Assembly (NCBI RefSeq): GCF_030408675.1
Contig: NZ_CP047200.1
Location: 2,722,864-2,786,863, forward strand
Source of the DNA: Corynebacterium durum
GTDB taxonomy: Bacteria; Actinomycetota; Actinomycetes; Mycobacteriales; Mycobacteriaceae
Reading direction: 5' to 3'
Length of the DNA: 64,000 nucleotides
Each line of letters opens with the position of its first letter. The first letter of the stretch is position 1. The position numbers and the translations under genes are program-made. Of this stretch, positions 57,538 through 64,000 are shown piece by piece. The notes under the pieces are model-generated. The model was not told the DNA's origin. It did not search any database and worked only from the letters and a program-made list of their open reading frames with translations.

Positions 57538-58174
57538 GCGCCTGACGAATCAACTCTTCCGCCTCCTCCACGGCCAGCAAGCCTTGTGGGGGAGGCAGCG
57601 TCATTTGGAGGCGAGGGAGCACGTCATGGTCAGCCACAACCGTGAAACCAGCTTCCAGCAGTATGGTTTCGGGGATCAGCCCTACTGACGCGGGTGTGCC
57701 AATGCCCCATCCCACGGACTCGTCCTCCGCGATGAAGGCACCCGCACGCAGGCCAAAAGCCTCCACCACTCGCGAGCCTTGCCGGGTGAGCTGGGTTAAC
57801 GCGGCGTCGATAAGCAGTTGCTCAAACCCCAGGCACTCGAAGCCGGTCTCAACGAACAGGGAAGAAATCACATCGGCACCGTTGGTGACGGGTGCCGTGG
57901 GCATGTTTTCGACGCCCGGCAGGTTCCTCTCGTCGCCAAAAAGCACGGTGGCCAGTGCCGGGGTGTCGTCAATGCCACAGCTGATGTTGAAGCCACAGGG
58001 GCCATACTCCAACAGCATGCGGGACAACCACGCCTCCTTCTCCAGGGCCGAAAACCCCTGGTTCTGGACATGATGTGCGGCCGAGGGTTCCAATTCCCAG
58101 AACACGCAGCGGCCCGCTACAGGGTGAAGCAAGCTGATGTTGTCAGTACTCAGCGGCAACAACGATGCAAACAC
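57518..58174 (-). CDS. GNAT-like acetyltransferase of the origin region
   Basis: A 218-residue protein at the place of mycobacterial Rv3916c between cwlM and parB. A GNAT fold is likely from spacing and the C-terminal PETILLEAGFTVVADHDVLPRLQM, although the classical acetyl-CoA signature is not clear. GTG start with GGAGG six bases upstream. It carries copy 6 of the 13-mer motif. Function unknown. Confidence 0.7.
   Translation of the reverse strand: MFASLLPLSTDNISLLHPVAGRCVFWELEPSAAHHVQNQGFSALEKEAWLSRMLLEYGPCGFNISCGIDDTPALATVLFGDERNLPGVENMPTAPVTNGADVISSLFVETGFECLGFEQLLIDAALTQLTRQGSRVVEAFGLRAGAFIAEDESVGWGIGTPASVGLIPETILLEAGFTVVADHDVLPRLQMTLPPPQGLLAVEEAEELIRQALTAVQT
57803..57815 (-). repeat. 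GCTTATCGACGCC motif, copy 6 (in GNAT-like gene)
   Basis: Exact copy on the minus strand, read as L-I-D-A; identical to intergenic copy 3 over 18 bases. Confidence 0.7.
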
Positions 58175-58197
58175 ACGGCACCTCCAGTGAGGAGTGG

Positions 58198-59514
58198 TTA
58201 ATGCTGTGAGTTGATAATGGACATAATGCGTTCGAAATCCTCGCGGTCGCCAAACTCCACCACGATCTTGCCTTTCCGCTTACCCATCGTGACCGTGACT
58301 TTCGTGTCCAAGCCGTCCGCCAATCGATCCGCAGCCTGCGTCAAAAATGCTGGCGGTGCGGGCTTATCCTTCGGTTTCTTCGGCTTTTGCTCCTCGCCAC
58401 GGTTGGCCAGCATCACCGCTTCCTCCGTAGCGCGCACGGACAAACCTTCCGCAACAATCCGAGCAGCCAACAACTCCTGCGCATCTGCACCGGTCTGCAG
58501 CGAGAGCAACGCGCGGGCGTGACCAGCGCTCAGCACACCCGCCGCAACTTTACGCTGCACAGACACCGGCAGCTGCAGCAGACGAATCATGTTGGTGATC
58601 ACCGGGCGGGAACGCCCCAAACGCTGCGCCAGTTCGGCCTGCGTCACATCGAATTCTTCCAGAAGCTGCTGGTAAGCAGCCGCCTCTTCCAAAGGATTCA
58701 ACTGCACACGGTGAATATTCTCCAGCAACGCGTCGCGCAGCATGGCACCATCGTCGGTTTCCCGCACAATCGCCGGAATGGTCTCCAGACCGGCTTTGCT
58801 GGCGGCGCGCCAACGGCGCTCACCCATGATGATCTCAAAACCGGAGTCATCAGCGGCGCGGCGCACCACAATCGGTTGCATGAGGCCGAATTCTTTGATG
58901 GAGTGCACCAGTTCGGCGAGTGCTTCCTCATCAAAAACCTGGCGCGGCTGATGCGGGTTCGGCACAATCTGGTTGACCGGAATCTCCTGGTAGCTTGCGC
59001 CAATATCCTCGGGAGACTGTGGAACGTTTGGTTTTTTCTGAGTCTCCTTGGTGTCTTGGGCGGTCTCTGTCGCGGGAGTGCGCGGCGTGGCGCTGGGGGC
59101 AGTGGCAGCTTTAGGTGCCTGCTTATCCTTCTCCCTGGACTCCTGTGATGCGCCGTCTAGTTTCGTACCTGCCGTGCGTGTCGACGGCCGTGTCACAGCA
59201 GCATGTGCCGCCGCTAACTGGTCCGACACATTTTTCGCTGAAGCAGCTTTCTTTGCAGCCTTTGTTGGTGCCTTCTTGGTGGTCTTTTTTGTAGCTTTCG
59301 CGGATTTCTGTGTCCGAGTGGGTGCCGGTACGCTCTCGGTCTCAGCTGTTTCTACAGCTTGTGGTTCTTCCGTCGCCGCTGCCAGTGGGCCACTACCGCC
59401 CATGAGGATATTCGCGGCGTCCTCACCCAAACGTGGCTTGTTTGTGGAAGGACCATTAGGGATCAACGCAGCAAGACCTCGCCCGAGTCCGCCTTTGCGT
59501 TTATCAGGAGCCAT
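58198..59514 (-). CDS. parB: Chromosome partitioning protein ParB
   Basis: A 438-residue ParB CTPase that loads at parS and spreads. The N-terminus [13 protein letters not shown] is the ParA-stimulating peptide. A 110-residue Ala/Lys/Thr-rich linker follows and is longer than usual. The CTP-binding core shows [27 protein letters not shown] and [14 protein letters not shown]. The helix-turn-helix is [23 protein letters not shown], and the C-terminal dimer domain ends the protein. Its sites are the parS copies listed in this window. GAAAGG precedes the ATG. Confidence 0.97.
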   Translation of the reverse strand: MAPDKRKGGLGRGLAALIPNGPSTNKPRLGEDAANILMGGSGPLAAATEEPQAVETAETESVPAPTRTQKSAKATKKTTKKAPTKAAKKAASAKNVSDQLAAAHAAVTRPSTRTAGTKLDGASQESREKDKQAPKAATAPSATPRTPATETAQDTKETQKKPNVPQSPEDIGASYQEIPVNQIVPNPHQPRQVFDEEALAELVHSIKEFGLMQPIVVRRAADDSGFEIIMGERRWRAASKAGLETIPAIVRETDDGAMLRDALLENIHRVQLNPLEEAAAYQQLLEEFDVTQAELAQRLGRSRPVITNMIRLLQLPVSVQRKVAAGVLSAGHARALLSLQTGADAQELLAARIVAEGLSVRATEEAVMLANRGEEQKPKKPKDKPAPPAFLTQAADRLADGLDTKVTVTMGKRKGKIVVEFGDREDFERIMSIINSQH

Positions 59515-59579
59515 GAAGACACTAAACCTTTCTAGGGGGTTAGCTCAGTGGGGTGGTTACGTCAAGGAGGGTCAAAGGT

Positions 59580-60590
59580 TTAGGCATCGGCAACATAACC
59601 TTCAGGGGGCTGACCAATGGGACCGGAGTCCTCAGTGGGGACAAAATCACCACGAACCGCAAGTTCTTTCGCAGCGTCTAGATAAGCCATAGCACCTCGG
59701 GAACCCGGGTCATATTCAAGCACTGTCTGGCTAAATCCAGGAGCTTCTGAGACCTTCACGGAACGCGGAATCGTGGTGCCTAGCACCACAGCACCGAAGT
59801 GGTTACGGACTTCCTCGGTGACCTGCTCAGCCAGCTTGGTGCGGCCATCGTACATGGTCAGAATGATATTGGAGATATGAAGTTGGGGGTTAAGATGCTG
59901 ACGGATCATCGTAATGTTGTTCAGCAATTGTCCGACACCCTCCAGGGCGTAGTACTCACACTGAATGGGGATCAACACCTCTGTGACCGCCGCCATAGCA
60001 TTAATGGTGAGCAGGCCGAGTGACGGGGGACAGTCGATGAACACATAATCGATGCCGTTTTCGCGCAGGAAGTCCTCATGGATCGCGTCTGCCAGGCGGT
60101 ACTCACGACGGACCATATTGACCAGCTCAATCTCAGAACCTGCAAGATCGATAGTCGCTGGAATGCAGTACAGGTTGGGGCTAAACTCTGCCTGCTGCAT
60201 CGCATCTTCAGCGGCACATTCACCGATCAACAGTTCGTAGCTGGACGGTACGCCCACGTGGTGATCAGCACCCAATGCTGTGGAGGCATTGCCCTGGGGA
60301 TCCAGGTCCACAACCAGCACTTTAAGCCCATATATCGCAAGGCCAGCCGCCAAATTGACAGTAGTTGTGGTTTTACCCACCCCGCCTTTTTGGTTCGCAA
60401 TCGTAATTCGTCGAGGGCGGTCTGGGCGCGGAAGGGTCAACGAGTTCGGGGTTTTCACCCGCGCCGCGCGCTGCGCAGCGGCCGCGATGGGTGTGTCATC
60501 CCAGTACTGGTCGTCCATAGACGTGAAGTCCCCTTTTCCATCGGAGTTTTGCTGACCGGGAAACCCGCGGACCAGCCACGTTCGGCTCAT
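59580..60590 (-). CDS. parA: Chromosome partitioning ATPase ParA
   Basis: A 336-residue deviant Walker ATPase. Walker A' KGGVGKTTTTVNLAA is near residue 70; LDPQGNASTALG and FIDCPPSLGLLTINAM follow. It moves ParB-parS complexes. The start is uncertain: 60590 has no ribosome binding site, whereas the ATG at 60518 (MDDQYWDD) has AAGGGG 11 bases upstream and gives 312 residues. Sixty-five bases separate it from parB, and the two should be one transcript. Confidence 0.96.
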   Translation of the reverse strand: MSRTWLVRGFPGQQNSDGKGDFTSMDDQYWDDTPIAAAAQRAARVKTPNSLTLPRPDRPRRITIANQKGGVGKTTTTVNLAAGLAIYGLKVLVVDLDPQGNASTALGADHHVGVPSSYELLIGECAAEDAMQQAEFSPNLYCIPATIDLAGSEIELVNMVRREYRLADAIHEDFLRENGIDYVFIDCPPSLGLLTINAMAAVTEVLIPIQCEYYALEGVGQLLNNITMIRQHLNPQLHISNIILTMYDGRTKLAEQVTEEVRNHFGAVVLGTTIPRSVKVSEAPGFSQTVLEYDPGSRGAMAYLDAAKELAVRGDFVPTEDSGPIGQPPEGYVADA

Positions 60591-60760
60591 TATTTACCAC
60601 GCCTGAACTGCCTAAACGCGCACATGGATACCCTGCTTGGAGTGCCCAGAGTCAAGCATAACAGCGCTCAAACGAAGAAATAATTCCTACACTTCTTCCA
60701 CATTAGTGCCTAAAGTCATTGCATTCCAGCACCCCACTTCAGGGCTTGTTGTGCTGGTCA

Positions 60761-61417
60761 TCAACGCACGCGTGGGATGCGGATGAGGTGGGTGGGTTCC
60801 TCCACAATTCCAACACCCACCAGTTGTATCTCCGCAGGCCCACCACCAGCCTTTTTAATGATTTTAGCGTCGCGTTCTAGCTCCTCTGAGACTGAGCTTC
60901 CCTTCATGGCAATCATGACACCGCCACGCGTGACGAGGGGGAGTGACCACTGGGCGAGTTTCCCCAGGGGGGCGACCGCGCGCGAGGTCACCACGTCTAC
61001 TGTTCCCACCTCGGCTTTTATTGCTTTTTCTTCTGCGCGCCCACGCACTACCGTGACGTTGTCGAGCTGCAATTCTTCAACGACCTCCAGAAGGAATGTC
61101 GAGCGTTTCAACAGAGGTTCTATGAGTGTGATACTGAGGTCTGGCCGAGCCAAGGCCAGTGGAATGCCTGGTAAGCCGGCACCTGAACCGATGTCCGCGA
61201 CGCTGGCATCCTGCGGCATCGCCTCACCAATGATCGCACAGTTGAGCACATGACGATCCCACAGCCGAGGCACCTCCCGGGGACCGATAAACCCACGGAC
61301 AGAACCAGTGGTCGCCAAAAGATCATGGTAGCGAACAGATTTATCCAGGTTATCGCCGAAAACGCGGGCCGCTACAGTTGGGGTATCAGATGTATGTGAT
61401 GGTTTCACGTGAAACAT
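60761..61417 (-). CDS. rsmG: 16S rRNA (guanine527-N7)-methyltransferase
   Basis: About 218 residues of the RsmG/GidB family: SAM-binding [27 protein letters not shown] near residue 95, then [20 protein letters not shown]. It methylates G527 of 16S rRNA. The ATG at 61417 (MFHVKP) lies within a parS; an in-frame GTG at 61435 is an alternative because AAGGAG stands only a base or two before the ATG. Located between yidC and parA as in most Actinobacteria. Confidence 0.95.
   Translation of the reverse strand: MFHVKPSHTSDTPTVAARVFGDNLDKSVRYHDLLATTGSVRGFIGPREVPRLWDRHVLNCAIIGEAMPQDASVADIGSGAGLPGIPLALARPDLSITLIEPLLKRSTFLLEVVEELQLDNVTVVRGRAEEKAIKAEVGTVDVVTSRAVAPLGKLAQWSLPLVTRGGVMIAMKGSSVSEELERDAKIIKKAGGGPAEIQLVGVGIVEEPTHLIRIPRVR
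61401..61416. promoter_or_regulatory. parS at the rsmG start
   Basis: GGTTTCACGTGAAACA covers the first codons of rsmG in a different frame (F-H-V-K) from the trp copies. Confidence 0.88.
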
Positions 61418-61494
61418 TCTCCTTAGCCTGTGCACAGCCGGGCCATAATGAACATGAAGGCGGGTGTGTGCATCACACTATATCGTTGCACACA

Positions 61495-61533
61495 AAAACC
61501 GCCCATCCCCTCACGGCGGATTGGGCGGTTTTT
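61495..61533. terminator. Bidirectional terminator after yidC
   Basis: AAAACCGCCCA (61495-61505) pairs with TGGGCGGTTTT (61522-61532) with A and T tails on either side; it ends yidC transcription and isolates rsmG. Confidence 0.92.
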
Positions 61534-61535
61534 AC

Positions 61536-62498
61536 TTAGCTACGTCGCTTTTTGTTCTTCTTCGGGTTATTTGGCTTCACACCCGGCTTGGGGGCACTAG
61601 CACGCTGAGCATCCTTTTTGGCTTGGATCTCTGCTTCCTCTTCTGCATCCATCTTATTGAAGATGAAACGCTGCTGAAAGAACGTCCAGATATTGTTGGA
61701 CACCATGTAGAACAGCAGGCCGATGTGCCAGAAAGCACCAGTAAACAGAATCGTCAGCGGCATGAACCAGACCATCATGCGGTTCATCATGTCCATCTGC
61801 ATCTGCATCTGATCGTTAGCAGGTGCGGACTGCTTGCCGGAGGCCAAGCGTGCTTTCTGCCTGTTCACACCCATGCGTGCAACAAAGTGCGTGGCAGTGG
61901 CGGTGATCAGGATAAGCGGGATAGCCACCATCATAATGTCTGTGCGGGTGAACTCCGCCCCACTAAAGCCCTGGTACATGGACTCTGGCATGGAGATGTA
62001 GGAGGACAGCGGAACACCGAACAGGCGTGCGTCCAGGAAGGACTGAACATCCGTTGGACTGAAGATATAGTTCGCGGTGTTGCGGTTTTGTTCGACACTT
62101 AAACCGAGCTGCCCGGAACCGGTGCCAGTACGGTTGAAGGATCGGAGTACGTGAAACAGGCCGAGGAACACCGGCATCTGCACCAGCAGCGGCAAACATC
62201 CAGCGATGGGGTTAACGCCCATCTCTTTTTGGACTTTGCGGATTTCCTCCATCTGTTTTTGCTGGTCGTTCTTATATTTGCTGCGAATCTCAGCCATGCG
62301 CGGCTGCAGTTCACTCATTTTCCTGCTTGACCGCATTTGGTTCAGGGAAGGCTTAACCAGGAACACGCGGATGGTGAACGTCAGCAAGACGATTGAAAGC
62401 ACCCATGTAATTCCCCAGCCCGGGTCCAGCACGTAGCTTAAAAGCTTGTGCCAAAACCACAGGATGGCCGAGATGGGCCAGTAAACGAAGTTGAGCAC
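61536..62498 (-). CDS. yidC: Membrane protein insertase YidC
   Basis: A 320-residue Oxa1/YidC protein with five core helices. The conserved arginine lies in TFTIRVFLVKP near residue 45; the cytoplasmic hairpin KMSELQPRMAEIRSKYKNDQQKQMEEIRKVQ follows; NPIAGCLPLLVQMPVFLGLFHVL is the core helix. The tail is basic (NPKKNKKRRS), as in Gram-positive YidC proteins that contact ribosomes. GTG start with AAGGAG 12 bases upstream. Confidence 0.97.
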   Translation of the reverse strand: MLNFVYWPISAILWFWHKLLSYVLDPGWGITWVLSIVLLTFTIRVFLVKPSLNQMRSSRKMSELQPRMAEIRSKYKNDQQKQMEEIRKVQKEMGVNPIAGCLPLLVQMPVFLGLFHVLRSFNRTGTGSGQLGLSVEQNRNTANYIFSPTDVQSFLDARLFGVPLSSYISMPESMYQGFSGAEFTRTDIMMVAIPLILITATATHFVARMGVNRQKARLASGKQSAPANDQMQMQMDMMNRMMVWFMPLTILFTGAFWHIGLLFYMVSNNIWTFFQQRFIFNKMDAEEEAEIQAKKDAQRASAPKPGVKPNNPKKNKKRRS

Positions 62499-62520
62499 GG
62501 TGGTTCAAAACTCCTTGGTT

Positions 62521-62796
62521 TTATTGATGGAAGCAGTCCACGTGAGTGACCTTATGATTCCTGCGTTGCGGAACAGGGTCATAGCCACCCGGATGCCAGG
62601 GTCCACATTTAGCTAAACGCGTGACTGCCAAGATGGTTCCCATCACAGCTCCCCGCTGACTAATCGCCTGCAGGGCATAGGAACTGCATGATGGTTCAAA
62701 CCGACAACTAGGACCCATTTTAAGAGGGGACAGAAAATTTTGGTAAAAACCCACGCCCCGCATGAGCATCCGCGCCGCAAGTGTCGGCCTAGCCAT
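62521..62796 (-). CDS. yidD: Membrane protein insertion efficiency factor YidD
   Basis: A 91-residue protein: LMRGVGFYQNFLSPLKMGPSCRFEPSCSSYALQAI and KCGPWHPGGYDPVP are the family hallmarks, with conserved cysteines. The ATG at 62796 overlaps the rnpA stop by eight bases, so it is coupled to rnpA. Acts with YidC. Confidence 0.95.
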   Translation of the reverse strand: MARPTLAARMLMRGVGFYQNFLSPLKMGPSCRFEPSCSSYALQAISQRGAVMGTILAVTRLAKCGPWHPGGYDPVPQRRNHKVTHVDCFHQ

Positions 62797-63193
62797 GACA
62801 GGCCCCTGTCTCCTGATGCTGCAGCTGAGCCACAAGCTTATCGACGCCGCGTGCAACATCAGCACTCAGCTGCTCACTGCTTGCCTGTGCACTGCGCGGC
62901 AGCGCGCGAACAACAATGTCGCAGTCAGTGATGCCTGGTACCTCACGGGTTTCCTGGGCAAGTTGCTGGCAGATATGCCGAAGCCGCCGGGTGACACGGT
63001 GACGAGTCACCGCATTGCCGACGGCTTTAGACACAATGAAACCAAATCGGGGCCCTCCCTGACGGACGAGCCCCTCATTGGTGGTGTGCTTGATGAGGTA
63101 TACGACCACGGTTTTTGTGCCAGCCCGGTGACCTTTTTTAACAGTGTGCGCAAATGCTTGCGATGGTGTTAATGAAAGGTGATCTGGTAGCAC
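62789..63193 (-). CDS. rnpA: Ribonuclease P protein component
   Basis: A 134-residue basic protein that assists the RNase P RNA in tRNA 5' processing. The RNR motif region is GFIVSKAVGNAVTRHRVTRRLRH near residue 50-72. GTG start. It sits between rpmH and yidD, the universal order. The C-terminal coding part carries copy 7 of the 13-mer motif on the opposite strand. Confidence 0.96.
   Translation of the reverse strand: MLPDHLSLTPSQAFAHTVKKGHRAGTKTVVVYLIKHTTNEGLVRQGGPRFGFIVSKAVGNAVTRHRVTRRLRHICQQLAQETREVPGITDCDIVVRALPRSAQASSEQLSADVARGVDKLVAQLQHQETGACHG
62836..62848 (+). repeat. GCTTATCGACGCC motif, copy 7 (antisense in rnpA)
   Basis: Exact copy on the plus strand while rnpA is on the minus strand, so here it is not read as L-I-D-A. 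Confidence 0.7.
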
Positions 63194-63223
63194 GGCCGCG
63201 CCCTCAACTTGTGACCGCGAAGA

Positions 63224-63367
63224 CTACGCGGTCAGGGAAGCACGGCCCTTACGACGACGAGCCGCAACGATAGCGCGACCGGCGCGGGTACGCATACGAG
63301 TACGGAAGCCGTGAACACGCGCACGACGACGGTTGTTCGGCTGGAACGTCCGTTTGCCCTTTGCCAC
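63224..63367 (-). CDS. rpmH: 50S ribosomal protein L34
   Basis: A 47-residue protein translated from the minus strand: [20 protein letters not shown], then [20 protein letters not shown] and RASLTA. The GTG start is preceded by GAGGAG. It is the usual gene immediately left of the oriC-dnaA region. Confidence 0.97.
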   Translation of the reverse strand: MAKGKRTFQPNNRRRARVHGFRTRMRTRAGRAIVAARRRKGRASLTA

Positions 63368-63754
63368 GGAAAACACTCCTCAGATTTTGGTCAGGTGATA
63401 GCACTTCACAACAAAGCTGCCCACCCGAAGTTGGATGATTGTAAACCTCACACCGTCCACCCCTGAGTGGAGCGGAAGAGTGGAAGTCGCAAAAATTTTG
63501 CGAAAATGCGCGTGTACTACCTCTCATTGCAAGGCAGCAGTAACGCGCCAGACCCTGCCAGACTACGCGCAGGTGGCACTCCTGAACAAATCGACGCGTC
63601 GGATAGTCCGCCATCACCCCTTAAATAACAGCCATGTTGTTTGGAGCTGTGGGTTGTGTTGTTCGCGGTCAGCAAAAACCATACCTAGCTGCGCAGACGA
63701 TCCTGCACTGTGAAAATTTCACACAGAATCCACCATGTGAATTGTCAAGTAGCC
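63368..63754. other. Intergenic region between rpmH and the DnaA boxes
   Basis: No gene is supported. It should hold the rpmH promoter on the minus strand. Confidence 0.6.
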
Positions 63755-63953
63755 TGTGTATAACTTTCAATCTGACCTTGAGACTAAGGGTTATGAAATT
63801 ACATTCCTCCAGGTAGGGGGAGTTTTTGCTGCAATGTTTTTTATCCACAGTGCATGAGGTAGGCTGTGGATAAATCATGACCCCGGAAGTTATCCACAGC
63901 TGTGAATAACGTTGTGGAAGCGCACGATAACACTCATTCAAGGCTGTGGATGA
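63755..63953. other. oriC region: cluster of DnaA boxes
   Basis: Boxes matching TTATCCACA or its complement: 63755-63763 (TGTGTATAA), 63841-63849 (TTATCCACA), 63865-63873 (TGTGGATAA), 63890-63898 (TTATCCACA), 63901-63909 (TGTGAATAA), 63945-63953 (TGTGGATGA). A T-rich run at 63829-63842 could be the unwinding element. Position right of rpmH and the box density mark the replication origin; dnaA is expected just past 64000. Confidence 0.9.
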
Positions 63954-64000
63954 CGCGGTGGACAGAGTAGAGTTTGTCCCTCCCGCTGTGTAATTTCACC

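Noticed and set aside
1341..62848. The 13-mer as an FtsK-orienting (KOPS-like) sequence
   Set aside because: Within this single arm it occurs on both strands (five plus, two minus), without the strong strand bias expected; the rest of the genome would be needed to reconsider.

Overview
The window is chromosomal DNA of a Corynebacterium, most like the C. diphtheriae group. The evidence is the conserved actinobacterial origin-proximal order at the right end (pcnA/cca, mutT4, DUF6049, murJ with pseudokinase, sigM, trxB, trxA, cwlM, parB, parA, rsmG, yidC, yidD, rnpA, rpmH, then DnaA boxes), a trp operon with fused trpCF and a second trpB, a sortase-assembled Spa-type pilus cluster, and brnFE. 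dnaA should start just beyond base 64000, so the window is the origin-proximal left arm of the chromosome. Species assignment is inference only.

Layout. 1-3 kb: 5' part of a DUF3375 (MksF/JetA) gene and a DUF1846 gene, both leftward. 3.3-4.6 kb: lldD behind an unusual leader with two mutually exclusive pairings, one of which covers the ribosome binding site. 4.6-9.3 kb: small accessory genes (AlbA_2-type regulator, zinc-ribbon protein, Nei glycosylase, CD225/DUF2752 membrane pair, XRE regulator). 9.4-16 kb: VanZ protein, an AT-rich ABC exporter, a TetR/MFS divergent pair with twin operators, and a secreted protein. 16.2-17.3 kb: a candidate Panacea-GNAT toxin-antitoxin pair. 17.3-20.5 kb: leuS and a DUF4177 gene. 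20.6-27.8 kb: a complete pilus locus (tip, shaft, class C sortase, minor pilin). 28.2-32.8 kb: dicarboxylate/amino acid symporter, SdpI-like protein, NUDIX hydrolase, and an SPC-type metal ATPase flanked by two matching dyads. 32.8-41.3 kb: trp operon (trpL, trpB paralogue, trpE, G, D, CF, B, A). 41.3-44.9 kb: Rieske lipoprotein, SBF-like transporter, DUF6881, brnE, brnF, yqgE. 44.9-63.4 kb: the conserved origin-proximal block. 63.7-64 kb: oriC with at least six DnaA boxes.

Two chromosome-scale signals overlie the genes. Seven perfect or near-perfect ParB sites (parS) plus one decayed copy lie between 31 and 61 kb. Four lie inside trpE, trpC and the metal ATPase gene, two overlap start codons, and one forms the hairpin of the trp operon terminator. 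They match the parB-parA genes at 58-60.6 kb. Separately, the 13-mer GCTTATCGACGCC occurs exactly seven times on both strands, in genes and between them, with four further near-copies. I know no described role for it. No rRNA, tRNA, CRISPR array, prophage or intact insertion sequence was recognised.
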